A DNA stretch of 64,000 bases from Spinacia oleracea (GCF_020520425.1 NC_079491.1:26093449-26157448), one strand, 5' to 3'; positions 11,927 through 25,900 are shown, numbered from the stretch's first letter. Made by a program: numbers and translations. The notes: generated from the sequence alone by a model not told the origin.

Positions 11927-13892
11927 CTAATTACCATCATAAGTTTGGACTTTCCTTCCATTAAGTGGTTGTGTAGGCCTAGCATTCTTGATTTTATAGG
12001 CCTCACGAAGAGGAGCCTTTAAAGCTTCAACTTGATCCTTTGAAATCGTTTCAACCTACAAATTTAGTCAACATTCTAAATAGAATAAGAAAAGTATGTG
12101 AGCTCAGTAAAATCTCTATTGTATAAGGGAACTTTTGAGTTCAATATTATAAATGATTTTTTAGTGTCCCCTATAAAATACTCAAAATTTTTAATAATTA
12201 ATGTCAAAATTTTTTAGGAAAAGTGTGATACAAATTTGACCTGTGCTACTTTTTTAAAGAAATCAATCCGGTTAGAAAAGAAAGTGAAAACAAAATTATT
12301 TACATAAGGGAAAAGGGGTTAATGTACATACCTCGGAAAGAACATTCCAAATGACATTCTCATCACAGGGAGGAGTAGTAAGAGAGCCAGGATATCTGTA
12401 ATATTTGCGAGGCCGCCTCTTCAAGAAGCTTGAGTCAAACATTGGGATATCAACCTTTCTTTCTTTACGTTGACAAGGTTCCTTAGCTAGTTTATCCAAT
12501 TCTGGTTTTAGCTGAAATCCGTTCACATCAAACCAAAAACACAAGAAATGGACTCAGCCCCATTATTTTCAAAAAGTTTAAGATCATATTTAAATAATAG
12601 GAAGTAGTATTAGGTGTATAAGAAAATATATTATGGTGTCATCTTAATATATAGGTGATGATAAAATTAAGTCGCAAGTTGCGACAATATTTAGTTGTCT
12701 CAATCTTACGTGTCGGAGTTTAATTGGTACATATACGCGTCACGTAGGCTATGCATCATCAGAATATTTTTACTATCAATCTAATATTTTTACTATGAAA
12801 ATATAGAAATAAGGTATTCGACATAAAGAAAGAAACAAATTAGAATATTAAGATTTTCCTACCTTTTTATAAAACATGTATAATAGGTTATATAAGTTAA
12901 ATGCTCTAATTTCCAATTTAAACCATGACACATAAGCATGCCATGTCATCATTGTGACACGACTTAAAAGTGCATGTTGCGACCTTTTATCATTTTGGTA
13001 ATATATATTACCATGGTTAGAACAGGGTCAGGTTTTCCACAGTTGAAAAAGACCCCAACAACTGCCCGCTTTCCATCATCAGCTGCATGTAGTTGGTGTA
13101 GTTCTGCCGCATATCTTTATAACGCTCCCACGTACGTATATTCAAACAAAAATGTCTCAATTTGGTTTTGAAAAAATACTAACTCAAAAACTTCTAAGCC
13201 CTTATAATTTAGTCTTACTGGACACCGTTAACGCGGTGCTCCGAAGGAGTATGCCAATGAATCTGCTTCAATTTGTAAGTCTCGCCATCGATTATCAAGT
13301 CTCCTCTTGCATTAAACAAAACCTGGATCAAATAATGAATTGAAGATCGAATTTAGATATTAATTAGTTAAAATCTAGGAAAATGAAGTTACCTTAACAT
13401 CAATGCCATCAGTGCACAATGTAGCATTGTCAACGTGGTAGTTTATGGTCAACTCTTGCATTGTTTTGTTGACAAAGACAAAGACGTCATTGGTTTTAAT
13501 ATCAATGGGGGATTGCCTCTTGCCTGTCGAGCAAACTGCATAATGCGGGTCAATGCTTCCCCATTTATCTGTTTCTGAATAATTGTACTCTGGGAGATCC
13601 ATATCCACATCGACATTGAGAAAGAGATCCTCTCTTTCTATGTAACCAAATATTATCCATGTTAATTAATTGGAGTTTAATTATATATATATATATGTTT
13701 TGTGCATTCAACATTTTTAACGTTTTTAGTTAAATTTTACGTAGCTAGCTGTTAGACAAGGGGACGTACGTAAGAGAAAGAGAAAGAGAAAGAGAAAGAG
13801 AGACTACCTGAGGCTGAGACGAATTCCAAGGCACAAATCAACATGAGAGTAGCACAAAACACGAATATAGCTAGAGATGAACACGAGATCAT
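11927..13892 (-). CDS. Alpha-type carbonic anhydrase, six exons, complete
   Basis: Zinc enzyme hydrating CO2 to bicarbonate; plant alpha-CAs are secreted or enter plastids through the secretory route. Exons in coding order: 13892-13808, 13637-13393, 13322-13219, 13114-13012, 12511-12332, 12055-11927. Every junction keeps frame and the product is 281 residues, the usual length. A signal peptide covers about residues 1-27. [16 protein letters not shown] and [12 protein letters not shown] are family signatures. Zinc-binding His are expected at 132, 134 (HWH) and 151 (ELH), all present. Two Cys (in AVCSTG and TPPC) can form the conserved disulfide. Exon 3 uses the donor CA|GTAAGA; the alternative GT eight bases upstream breaks the frame. 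All active-site residues I can check are intact, so this looks functional. Which family member it is (CA, dioscorin or nectarin type) is not decided. Confidence 0.93.
13771..13803. repeat. (AGAGAA)n microsatellite
   Basis: About five hexamer copies inside intron 1 of the carbonic anhydrase gene. Confidence 0.85.
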
Positions 13893-14467
13893 TGTGTTTT
13901 CGTAGCTAGCTTTTTTCAGAATCACGAACAGATAAAAACTCTCTAAAAATAATTGTATTATATATTTATAGCCTAAATATCTAAGCCTACCCTTTTCTGT
14001 GTTTCAATTTCTTACAACTTATTTTTAAATTAGCTCGTTGCATTTACCCGGCCTATATATATATAGAAATGATGGCAAGCCTATGTTTAGCAATTCATAA
14101 CCTTACATTAATTATCCTGAAAATTAATGTACACAGAAAATATATATATTTATAGTATTACGTTTCATGTGAAAAATCTGTTGTGTTTAGCTAAGCCTTG
14201 GTGGGCCAAAAATTCCATTAACAACTCAACAGGGACATACTGTGAACAATACCACCTGCCAAATGCCAATGCTATATATCTAAAGATCATATCAGATTAG
14301 ATCAGATCGATCATATATAATGCTGTTTAATTTGTAGGACTACGTATTCTTTCACTTTCAATTGATAAGGAATCTTATTCCTTTCTAGCTCTATTATTAC
14401 CATGCGTTTGTTAAGCGGTCAGTTATGGACATGTTATGAAGAATTATAACCAAACTCTGTTACTAAT
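13893..14467. other. Promoter and intergenic region
   Basis: Upstream of the carbonic anhydrase and ending at the target site of the copia element. Contains TA-rich runs and GATC-rich sequence near 14290-14320. No other gene seen. Confidence 0.5.
13963..13970 (-). promoter_or_regulatory. Candidate TATA box of the carbonic anhydrase gene
   Basis: Minus strand reads TATAAATA 71 nt upstream of the start codon, a plausible core promoter position with a short 5' UTR. Inferred from position and sequence only. Confidence 0.5.
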
Positions 14468-14715
14468 TATAGGAAATACTTCCTTATTCTATTTTTATTA
14501 TTATTTTAAGTTATCAGTTGGTTAGAAAGTGGTTACAATTCAGTTACAATTTTAGCTGATGTGGCACAATTACGTTGTATAATATTCTGTTTGCGTTGTA
14601 TATTTGTATTGTATATAAGCTGATGATCAGCTCTTAGCATGGTGTGAGCTCATAATACAATATAGGAATCAGTTGATTTCCTCTAAATTCTCTCAAATTG
14701 ATTTGAGTTTCTACA
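14468..14715 (+). repeat. 5' LTR of the copia element
   Basis: Begins TATAGGAAATAC and ends TTTCTACA, so the termini are TA..CA and not the usual TG..CA. Boundaries are fixed by the flanking CTAAT duplication and the adjoining primer site. Confidence 0.9.
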
Positions 14716-14727
14716 TGGTATCAGAGC
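14716..14727 (+). other. Primer binding site of the copia element
   Basis: TGGTATCAGAGC, complementary to the 3' part of initiator methionine tRNA, directly abuts the left LTR. Confidence 0.9.
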
Positions 14728-17700
14728 AATAATCTCTGATTTGAGATTGAGGTTTGCTCATTCTGAGATAAATTCGATCTGTTTTTTCAAATCAAAGCTG
14801 AGAGTATCTGTTTTACAGAAATTTTATTGCGAAATTTTCTTGCAATTCACAAGTGTGATTGCGAAATTTCTTGCGATAGTTGAGATCTTCTTCGACGATT
14901 GTTCAAAATTCTTTGTTTGTTCGAGTGATTTGATCATCAGAGATGGCATTTCAAGATTCTGAAAGCAATAATTCACATAACAACAACAATGGAGGTAACA
15001 CTGATAAATTGTGATCCGTTTTTCATTGCTAATTCAGATAATCCTACTTCTTCCTTAGTTGCTGCTGTGTTTACTAGTAAAAATTTTATGAGATGGAGTA
15101 GAAATGTTAAACGTGCTTTAGTAGCTAAGAACAAAGAAGGATTTGTCAGTGGTGAGATAACAAAACCTGCTGTAAATCATAAAGATTACATGAAATGGAA
15201 ACGTGCTGATTTCATGGTGGTTAGCTGGATTTTAAGTTCCATGAATCATGAACTAGTAGATGATTTTGGTTACATTGACACTGCTGCTGATTTGTGGAGA
15301 GAATTAAATGAGAGGTTTGGTCAGTCCAATGGCCCTCTGATTTATCAATTGAAGAAAGAAATTGAAAGTTTAACTCAGCAAAACATGACAATTGTTACTT
15401 ACTATGGGAAACTCAAGAAACTGTGGGATGAAATGCAAAATTTGAGAGCATTTCCTAGCTGCACATGTGGTGTTATGATGCAATGCAGCTGTCAATTTCT
15501 GAAGAAGATTGCTGAGTTTGAAGAAGAAGATAAAATGATGAAGTTTCTTCTTGGACTGAATGGTGGATTTGATAGCACTGTAACTAATGTCCTTTCCATG
15601 GATCCCTTACCTAGCATTAATAGAGTATTCTCAATTACTCAGCAAATAGAAAAACAGTAAGAATTAAGTGAAGCAGCTGTGGAATCCAATGCTATGACCA
15701 GCAGTGCTATGGCTACTCAAGCTTATAGAGGAGGACAAAATCAATCTCAGAAGTATGCTGCTGGATCAGGAAAGAAAGACTGGAAAGAAATTAAGAAGGA
15801 GAAACTGAATAGGTTCTGTAATCATTGCAAAGGCAAAGGTCATACTGCTGATCAGTGTTTCAAGCTTATTGGCTATCCTGATTGGTATAATTCAATCAAG
15901 GCTTCGAAGGGAACTGGATCTACTGGAAATAGGCTTGCAGCAAATGTTGGTTACACTGTTGATGATGCTGATGAACCTTTGGGAAATACTGACAATGACA
16001 ATGACAGGGTGAACAATGAAATGCTGAATGCTATCTGTCAAGAAGTTATGAAAGTGATGAAAGGCAAACAATCTCAAGTTACTGAAACCAGTGGTTCTCA
16101 TTCTTCTTTTGCAAGTTATGCAGGTATAATCTCCCATTCTTTCAACTGTGATGTAACTAAACTGCATGATGCTTGCTTATGGATAGTTGACTCAGGAGCT
16201 TGTGATCATATGACCTATGATGAAACCATCTTGACCAATATCAGAACTCTGTCCAACCCTATTAAAGTTGGTCTACCAGATGGTTCTCAACTGACAGTAG
16301 ATACCATTGGTGATACTTCTTTGACCAACAAATTGGTGTTACACAATGTTCTGTTGGTCAAGGGTTTCAAACATAATTTGTTATCTGTTGGTAGGCTGAT
16401 TGAACACACTGGTTTACAAGTCTTATTCAATGGCACTGGATATGTTTTCCAGGACCCTACTAATTCTGAATTGCTTGGTGCTGGAAAAAGAACAAATGGT
16501 TTGTATTACTATGTGCTGCCTTCCCTTGCTGGTTCCATCAAAGATATTGATTCACACAATTCCAGTTGCAATAATATAGATGCTGTGCCTGATGACAATG
16601 TTGATATTCTACCAAATAAGACTGCTACCAGTGCTTCTCAAGTTAAGAGTTCTGTAGGGAATAAAATACATTTGTTTCATGCTAGACTAGGTCATCCTTC
16701 CTTGTCTAAGATGAAATGTATTGATGCTGAAAGCTGTAAAGGTTTTACTGAATACAATTGTGTTGTTTGTTACAAAGCTAAACATCACAAAATTCCCTTT
16801 GATGTCAGTATTAGTAAAGCTGTGGCTTGTTTTGATCTGATTCATTTGGATTTGTGGGGACCATATAAAGTCAAGAGTTTAGATGGTGCATCCTACTTCC
16901 TGACTATTCTGGATGATCACAGTAGAACCACCTGGACTTATCTACTTCATAATAAAATACAAGTTGCCAAAGTTATTTCTGAATTCCTAGCAATGGTTGA
17001 AACACAATTTCATGCCAAAGTCAAAAGAATAAGATCTGACAATGGCACTGAAATTGTGAAAGAATCTTGCAGACTTCTATTTGCTGACAAAGGTATTATT
17101 CATGAGAAAAGTACACCTTACACTCCTCAACAGAATGGCAGGGTTGAAAGAAAACACAGAAGCTTACTTGAAATTGCTAGATCTTTGAGATTTCATGCTA
17201 ATCTGCCCAAGAAGTTCTGGGGGGAATGTGTCTTAACTGCCACTCATCTACTTAACAAAATTTCAACTAAAGTGTTGGACTGGAAGACTCCATTTGAGGT
17301 TTTATTTCATCATCCACCTATCTATGACAACCTAAGAGTCTTTGGTTCTCTGTGTTTTGCTCACAAATAATCAGATTCACAGGGATAAATTTGACTCTAG
17401 AACAAGAAGGTGTGTGTTTATTGGATATCCTGCAGGTTACAAAGCTTTCAAGCTGTATGATCTGGATTCTCACTCTGTGTTTGTTTCTAGACATTTAACT
17501 TTCTTTGAAACCATTTTTCCCTACAATCTATCTTCTCCTTCAATCACAAACTCTACTGCCTCACCTTCTCTTGTTCAATTTGGTATTGACTCTGATGTGA
17601 TTGTTAATCAATCTGACAACAGTCTTGATAATGATTCTTTTACCTCTCATCATTCTCCTATACTCACATCTTCTCTTCCATCTTATTCTTCTTCTCCACA

Positions 17701-19595
17701 TTTCACTCACTCTCCTATTACTCATATCTCTTCTTCTACCCATGATCTTTCTCTTGATCATAATGATCTTTCCCCACCTCAGAATTCTCCTGTTGTTTCT
17801 CTACCTGTTGTGAGAAAATCTACCAGAATTATTAAACCACCTGTTGTTCTCAAGGATTTTGTTGGTAGTTATATTCCTCACAGAGATATTCCTCCTCACC
17901 TTACTGATAGTGAATCTCTTTCTTTCTCTGTTGGTTCTATTTTGGATGATTCACATGAATCTGACTATTCTGATACAGCTTGGTTGCTTAACCTCTCCTT
18001 GCATGAGTTTGACACTTGGGAATCCCTTGCTTTCTCTGTGTTTGCTTCTCCTACTGATCCCAAACATGACAATCAAGCTAAGCACAGTGATCATTGGATC
18101 AAGGCCATGGATACAGAAATTCTTGCTCTTGAGAGCAATGACACTTGGGATCTTACTACTTTGCCCAAGGGAAAGACAACAATCAATTCTAAATGGATCT
18201 ACAGAACCAAACTCAATCCTGATTATTCTATTGATAAATATAAAGCTAGGCTTGTAGCTGTTGGGTACCAACAGGTTGAGGGAAGGGATTTTAATCAAAC
18301 CTTTTCTCCAGTTGCCAAATTAGCTAATGTGAGAATTGTGATTGCCTTGGCAGCCATGAAAGGTTGGATTCTGTGCCAACTTGATGTCAACAATGCCTTC
18401 CTACATGGCTTTCTTGATGAAGAAGTTTACATGAAACCTCCTGCTGGATACACTAAAGCTAAACCAGGAGAGGTATGCAAATTGAAAAGATCACTTTATG
18501 GTTTGAAACAAGCTTCTAGACAATGGAACAAGGAACTGAACAAGTTCCTCAAAACTCTACAGTTTCAACAATCCACACAGGATTACTCTTTGTTTACCGG
18601 AACTCTTAATGGTGAGTTTTTGGTGTTACTGGTGTATGTAGATGACATTTTACTCACAGGCACTTCTGCCTCTCAAATTGAGGGTGTTAAACTGGCTCTA
18701 GATCAGGCATTCACCATCAAAGATCTTGGTCCCTTAGCTTATTTTCTGGGTATTGAAGTACAGAGAAATGGCAATGGGATATTTCTTTCTCAGAAGAAAT
18801 ATGTGCAGGATATCTTGATTGATGCTGGTATGGACAATTGTGATCCTGTGTCCGCACCTTTATCATGTGGTCTCAAGTTATCAACTGACATTGGTGACTT
18901 ACTTGATGCACCAGATGTCTACAGAAGACTCATTGGAAGATTGCTTTATTTAGGCATCACTAGGCCTGACTTATCCTACAGTGTACAACACTTGAGTCAA
19001 TTTGTGCACTCACCTAGGGTACCACACTTGCGTGCAGCTCTACATGTGTTGAAATACCTCAAGGGTACTTTAGATAAGGGACTCTGGTACTCTGCAGGAA
19101 ACAATTTTGCTCTTTCTGCTTATAGTGATGCTGACTGGAGCTCATGTCAGTTCAGTAGTAGATCATTAAGTGCATATGCTGTGTTTCTTGGTTCCAATCT
19201 CATCTCTTGGAAAACCAAAAAGCAAAGAAGTGTCAGTAAATCCTCAGCAGAAGCAGAATACAGGAGTATGTCTGCTGCTGCAAGTGAACTGGTTTGGATT
19301 CAAGGTTTACTTGAAGATCTTCAAGTTATGATCCCTTTACCTGTTAAATTATTCTGTGACAACATGTCTGCTGAACATTTGGCAAAAAATCCTGTTTTCC
19401 ATGATAAAACAAAGCATTTGAAGAGAGATATGCATTATGTAAGGGAGCAAGTGGAGGCTGGTTTTATACAGACTGCTCATGTTTCAAGCAATCAGCAACT
19501 TGCAGACATCCTTACTAAACCATTGGCTTCATCTCAACACCAGTCACTTTCTTCCAAGCTTGGACTTATTTCCAAGGTCCAGCTTGAAGGGGGAG

Positions 19596-19843
19596 TATAG
19601 GAAATACTTCCTTATTCTATTTTTATTATTATTTTAAGTTATCAGTTGGTTAGAAAGTGGTTACAATTCAGTTACAATTTTAGCTGATGTGGCACAATTA
19701 CGTTGTATAATATTCTGTTTGCGTTGTATATTTGTATTGTATATAAGCTGATGATCAGCTCTTAGCATGGTGTGAGCTCATAATACAATATAGGAATCAG
19801 TTGATTTCCTCTAAATTCTCTCAAATTGATTTGAGTTTCTACA
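19596..19843 (+). repeat. 3' LTR of the copia element
   Basis: Same 248 bp as the left LTR with no difference seen by eye. Preceded by a purine tract and followed by the CTAAT duplication at 19844-19848. Confidence 0.9.
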
Positions 19844-19951
19844 CTAATATTAGTATTATCTTGTAATGAGTACTCGGGAATGATGATTAACAATCATGTT
19901 GTCCGTCTGTCACAGTTCTTTTTAAGGTTCGGGAGGTGGATTAAGATGGTA

Positions 19952-20206
19952 CTACCTCCGTTTCAGAAAGTTCTTTACAGTTACTATTTGCACGGACTCC
20001 AATGCAATATTTAACTCCTAATATATCCAATTTCGTATATGGAAAAATTAAAAAAAGTTGATATTATAAAAATACATACCGAGACCAATCTAACAAGATC
20101 TTACATGTAACGTTTTGATGTATATAATAGTGAGAATTTACGGTCAAAGTTTTCATATTTTGGACACATATTCCTAAGTGTAAAGAACTTTCAGAAACGG
20201 AGGAAG
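19952..20206. mobile_element. Stowaway-like MITE
   Basis: 255 bp with inverted ends CTACCTCCGTTTCAGAAAG and the inverse of CTTCCTCCGTTTCTGAAAG, flanked by TA on both sides. No coding. Confidence 0.85.
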
Positions 20207-20991
20207 TAATTGGTAAGGGTATTAGCTAAATATTCTTGTGCTTATTGTGGTTGTAATGGTCTATCTAATCAATCTCCAACTGTGAGTGGTTACTGTTTTT
20301 ACTCATTTCTTTGGCTCAAAACACTAACCTGCTGACGTGAAAATCTTATAACGACGCAAACTCAACAAATTAGTTGGTCCAAGAAAAAGAATGTTACAGA
20401 TGATATACGCCACCATCTAATGATCAATTTAAAAGTTTAATTTATGGAGTTAACAACTTTCATTAGCCAATCAAACAAAAAAAATAAGAATAAAATAACT
20501 AAGTTGGTTTTGGCGCAGTCGTTGTTTACTTCGTCTCTTGATCAATTGGTTAGTGGTTTAATTCTCAACCCTTTAGATTTTAGAATTAAACCAGATTATT
20601 GGTCGTCCTTTTACCCTTAAGTAGAGCCCATCGGGCGAGAAAACTAGTCACTTTAGTCTGGGGGGTGGACATTTGTTGTTTAACCAAAAAACTGAAGCAA
20701 ATAAAACCTCCCCCATACATTTTGGAAGGTAAGCATGCATCAACTAGCAAACATGCACAGTGCACCGTAAGTGGTCACAATAAAACAGCTAGTTCCGGAC
20801 TTTTGTGTTTATTTTTTTGTATCTAGAAGAAAAGAAGCCTAATTACTCTTACATACCTCAATAATTCGATCTACCACCATTTCTAATGGCTATCTTCCTA
20901 GCCATCCCCTCGAAACATCGCAACGTATCGGTTTCTAGAGCCATGCCGCTTAGTATATAATGCTTTTGGTCCATGCTACCTCAATAATATA
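20207..20991. other. Intergenic, no feature seen
   Basis: AT-rich sequence between two MITEs. No exon or structured element recognised. Confidence 0.4.
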
Positions 20992-21251
20992 CTCCCTCTG
21001 TCCCTTAATACTCGCACCGTTTTGATTTTTTGCACTATTCACATCATTCACTTTGACCCTATTTTATTTCTAGTATATATAAACAAATGTTAGTATATAA
21101 TATAGTGTTGCCTTCATCTTAATATATATTTTCAAAATATTAAATTTTTTATAAGTTTTTATAATATATAGTTAAAGATATTGGCGGTCAAAGTTGTGCA
21201 TTGGCATGCGTGTCCAGTCAAAACGGTGCGAGTATTAAGAGACAGAGGGAG
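20992..21251. mobile_element. Stowaway MITE
   Basis: 260 bp with ends CTCCCTCTGTCCCTTAATAC and the inverse of CTCCCTCTGTCTCTTAATAC, flanked by TA. The match continues inward through CTCGCACCGTTTTGA on both ends. Confidence 0.9.
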
Positions 21252-21460
21252 TATGCAAGTATGAATAAACCACGGATGATTTACTTTGACTCAACTTCAA
21301 TTTTATTTTTGTTCATGCATAATCATAATGAACAAGGCCAAACTAATATTTTTTTCAACGATCTATCAAATTCATCCTGTCAAATGACCAACTTGACCAA
21401 AAGTTTAAGTTGATGGTTGAAGTTTCAAGATTAATTTTATATTTTATCACGCCCTTCACA

Positions 21461-21790
21461 CACTACAACAAACAGGATCAAGGAGGGCAAAAATTGTCGC
21501 CCTATTTGATCAAAATATCGCCCTCCTATCCTTTAAGGGCGACATAAAAATCTCCCTTCACTCCCCCTGTTAGATCCTTCCTATTAGCTTTTCAAGACTA
21601 CTCTTTATTTTCGCCCTTTTTGGTTGAACTCAAGGAAGCCAACAATTATCTCGCCCTTCTTGATTACTTTTCGCCCTCTAAAACAACTTTAATAGGGCAA
21701 TTATGTTTGCCATATTTGTTCAAAATCAAACATGACAACTTGTTAATGTCGCCTTCTTTGTTCAATTTTTTATTTTAAAAAATAAAATAA
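21461..21790. mobile_element. CACTA-like left terminus
   Basis: Starts CACTACAACAAACAGGATCA and continues with subterminal repeats of TCGCCCTT/AAGGGCGA in both orientations. No opposite end with TTGTAGTG was found within the next kilobases, so the right boundary is approximate and the element is probably truncated. Confidence 0.5.
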
Positions 21791-22912
21791 AAATCTGGTG
21801 TCCTAACAAGGATACCTTTCCAAAACTATGATACTAAGACTTTAACATTTATGTCCATCCTTGGCAAGTAAAAGTATGCGGGCAACAAGCATATATGAGA
21901 CATGGAAAATATTATATATTTTAGGGAAATGAAAATTTATCATGATTTAGTAAAGTAACTAGTATTTGAAACCAAACACTCGGATTACTTCATAGACAAT
22001 ATGTCGTTATTAATGAAATTTAAGGTTGATAATAATTTAATAAAAAAAATTAATAATAATAATAATATAGTAATTAAAGTTAAAATTTTGTGTTATTGAG
22101 GTTGAACTATCGTTAAATTTGAGTTTTTCTTTGGTTTGGATTGGTTTCGTGTCTTCAGTTAGGATCGGTGTTGGATTGATTCAAATTTTGCAGTTATGTT
22201 CGAGTTACTTCGGCTTCAGGTGAAGATCGGGTCGGATTGTTTCAGCTCGGGTCGATTTGGTATCAGACCATTTCAGGTTAAATCAATTCCAGATCGGTTT
22301 CGATTCGAATCAATTTTGGATTTCGGATCAAAATCGGATAATGGATTAATCATATGATCGGATCAATCGCATCAATTTTTCGAATTGGGGTCAATTTTTT
22401 GAGGTGTACTACTAACCCCTCTTCTAAACCTCATTTTGACTTTTTCCCAAGTTCGTGCAAGATTCAATTTCTATTTCCACTTACCCTCAAAGAGAAAGAC
22501 AAAAGTAGACTCCAAAGTGTGAAAGTAGTCGTTAGAGTAGACCAAAAAAAGAAGTCATGGAACAACAAAAATACTAAAAAAATCCACACAAGGCTCAAAC
22601 TTCAAACTCGAACCATTAACCCCTGAAAACTCGAACGTTACAAGACAATTGACGTTGTCCCCACGCCAAACAAACAAACAAACCCCTTTTAATAATTCTT
22701 TCATCTTCCTTAAAAACCCTCCCCACTTCACTCTCTCCTTCTACTCTTCACATTCTTTTCCCTCTGTTTTCTCTCCAAATTTACCAATTTTTTCAATCAA
22801 CATCATTGGATACCCAGAAAGTTTTTTCAACAATTAAGGTCAAAAGAACAAAAGGGTCAATTTTAATTTTGTGTTTTTTTTGTGGGTTCAGAATTTTAGA
22901 TTGCTTGTAAAA
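21791..22912. other. Intergenic and 5' region of the WEB gene
   Basis: 22100-22380 is rich in degenerate GGTCGGATTGGTTTCG-like repeats without a clear element boundary. From about 22650 pyrimidine-rich sequence (CTTCCTT, CTCTCTCC, CCCTCTG) looks like the promoter and 5' UTR of the following gene. Confidence 0.45.
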
Positions 22913-25900
22913 ATGGGGGACGAAGAAACCCTAGTATTTGGGGATTTTAGAGGTGGGAAATTGAGGGGTGAAATTGATACTTCTGCGCCATTTGAGTCTG
23001 TTAAAGAAGCTGTTTCTAAGTTTGGTGGAGTTGGATACTGGAAGCCTTTTCACAATTTACATAAATCCACTCATTCTTTTCTGGTAAAGAAATTTCTAGT
23101 AATTTTGTTATTGTTGTTCTTGTTTGCTTGAATTTTGTTGAGAATTTGTTTGTTCTGTTTTAGCTTTGTGTAGATTTTGGTTGGTTTTATGTTTAGGTTT
23201 GAAATTTTGGAATAAGGAGAAGTGAAATGTTTGTGGTTTCATGTATTTGTGTATGTGAATTTTTGTTTAACTGGTTGAACTCTTGGGGTGGTACCCTAGC
23301 ACCGAATCCCGTCTATCATGGCTCTGTGCGCCAAACATAAATAAATGAATGTGATTTTTTATTTTGTGAATTTGTTATGAAGTGTTTGCATATATGTTGG
23401 GTTTATGGTGTAAATGTGTAATTAATGTCACATTTTGTAATTGTGTTTGATTTTAAGATGTCAGTTATGGAAGACACAGGAAAAGGAATACAGTGTTGTG
23501 TAGTGGAGTAGTAGACTAGTCACTTAGTCAGTGTTGCTTGTTATACTGTTATAGTAGCAATAAGATTATAATTTGAGAAGGAAAGTTGATACTTTTGGTT
23601 GGATTGGAAAATGTCTAAAGTGGTTAGGGTTTACTGGTTGTGTGACCCATACTTGATCGATGAAGGGATCACACTGAATCATTGCAATGTGATCTTATGT
23701 TAGCACTTAGCAATTACCAATCACGAGCTCGGAGGAGCAATGGCTTATGAATGGGGTTATTGATAGGAAAATGATTTAGGCTGGATTTCAAGATGTTATT
23801 TCTGTAAGACTTATGAATGGGAGTGAGTGGTGTGTATGATTAGTTTATAGAAAAGTTAAGTTGTTACTATTAAAAGTGGTATATTTTTTGGCGGGATAGT
23901 TGAGAAACGAACAGGTAAGGATCTATCTGGATGGGTTAGGAACGTGAATGTATACATCAGTCGAAGCAGGATTCATAAACTGGTGGTTGATGGGAGTTCA
24001 TTGTGGTATTATGATCAGTTTTCAGTTTTGAAGGAAATAGCGGATATTTCAAAACATTAATGGTCATAAAGGGATGATATTGTCTAGAATTTTCTTTGGG
24101 GTGGGAATTGGGAAGTAGATGGAGAAAGTTATGTTGAGTGCTTCTCTTGTTAGTGGGTGGTTAGATGAAGAAGAGTGATATGTTACTGATTTGGCAATAA
24201 CTCAACATAAACTGAACGGAGTCATATTTAACGAATGTATTTGAGTTCAGAAAGACTAGTGGCATTTGGAGTTGTCTTTTTAAGATAAAATCATACTCCA
24301 TAGATAAGATTACATGTAGGTGTAGCTGTATACAATTGATGCCTGCTTGGCTGCATTAATAGATAATAATGTGATTCATAGCAATTCTTGGGACTGTGAC
24401 CACGTTCGATTAGTGCCCAAATAGATATGATTTTTAGGTTCATGACATCTGCTGTGTTCAACTATTGGGGTATAAAATGGTATAGTGATTTGATATTGAG
24501 TTGAGGTGAATTGAATTATGATTTTTGTTTGTCTGCTGTAGTGTACACTTTATCCCGGTGCATTCGTTTGATAAGGTGAGATTTCTAACTCTCTTTTTTT
24601 TGGTTACAGTCATGTGATGGGGAGGAAATTGATGTGGCTAAAGTGGAGGAGCAGGCAGCAGAATTGGAGAAAGAGCTTATCCTTAAAGAAAAGGATACAC
24701 TTGAGGTCCTAAAAGAACTCGAAGCAACAAAGAGAATGGTTGAGGATCTCAAATCCAAGCTACAAAAAGAAGAATCTGAAGCCCAATTGACTGTTATTGC
24801 TGATGAGAAGCCGTCTGTTGTGGAAGAAGAAGAAGACGAGGTAGAGAAGGAGAATAATCCTAATCTCTCAGTTCAGAAGCTTCCAGAAATTTCAAGCCTT
24901 ATACCATCGTCCACCCCGGGCTTTATATTGATGGAACTCAAACAGGCAAAGTTAAACCTTACCAAGACAACTGGTGATCTAGCCGAAATTCGAGCATCTG
25001 TGGAGTCATATAACAAGAAAATAGAGAGAGAAAGGATATCCTTGGAGAAAACCCGTGAAAGACTGAGATCAAATACATTGAAGGTTTCTTCTCTAGAGGA
25101 TGAGATCAATGAGAAAAAGTCAAAGCTGGAAGAAACTAAGGAAGCTAGCAGCGGTAGTAAGGACATAACAGAAGAACTTGAGCGGTTGAGCAATGAGGCA
25201 GAAGATTTCAAGAAAAAGGGAGAGGCTGCTAAGTCTGAAGTCATGAGGGTTATGTCAGAGATTGAACAAACAAAGGCTAAGACAAAGACGGCTGAGATCA
25301 GATTGGTTGCAGCTAGAAAAATGAAGGAAGCAGCAAAGGCTGCAGAAGCTGTTGCTCTTGCAGAGATCAAAGCTTTAGAGAAGAGCGAGAATTCCCCACT
25401 CGAAGAAAGAATAACCCTTAGTCTTGAAGAATACTCTTCCTTGAAAAGAAAAGCTCAAGATGCCGAGGAAAGTGGCAATGTGAAAGTACTTGAGGCAGTG
25501 CTTCAAGTTGACGAAGCAAATATATCGAAAATGAATATAATGATGAGGGTAGAAGAAGCCATGGATGAAGTTGAAACTTCAAAGCAGGCATTGGAAGAAG
25601 CTTTAAACAGAGTTGAGGCTGCCAATAGGGCTAAACTTGGTGTGGAGGAAGCTCTTCGGAAGTGGAGATCTGAGCATGGAGAGAGAAGACGTTCTATACA
25701 TAATTCAACCAAATTTAAGAATCCTTGTCCTTCTAATCGAAGGAGAGATTCTTGGGTGCTTGATGTCAATGGTGTTAGTCTAGTAAGTGATTCCAAAGCC
25801 CCGGTACTAAAGTCCACCTTGTCAATTGGGCAAATACTTAGCCAGAAGCTGCTCATTACTGAAGAGTTTGAGTCAGGGAAAAACAATGTTAAACGAAAGA

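Larger units (their letters stand above)
14468..19843 (+). mobile_element. Ty1/copia LTR retrotransposon, young
   Basis: A 5,376-bp element flanked by the 5-bp target duplication CTAAT. Two 248-bp LTRs (14468-14715, 19596-19843) look identical by eye, so the insertion is recent. A TGGTATCAGAGC primer site follows the left LTR and a GGGGGAG polypurine tract precedes the right one. Parts in order: gag with a CX2CX4HX4C knuckle (about 14.9-15.9 kb), aspartic protease around a DSGA motif (16.2 kb), integrase (16.7-17.4 kb), reverse transcriptase with a YVDD core (18.1-18.8 kb) and RNase H (19.1-19.5 kb). The order protease-integrase-RT is that of copia. It looks nearly whole but is broken, with about two or three breaks. 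Lineage within copia not resolved. Confidence 0.95.
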
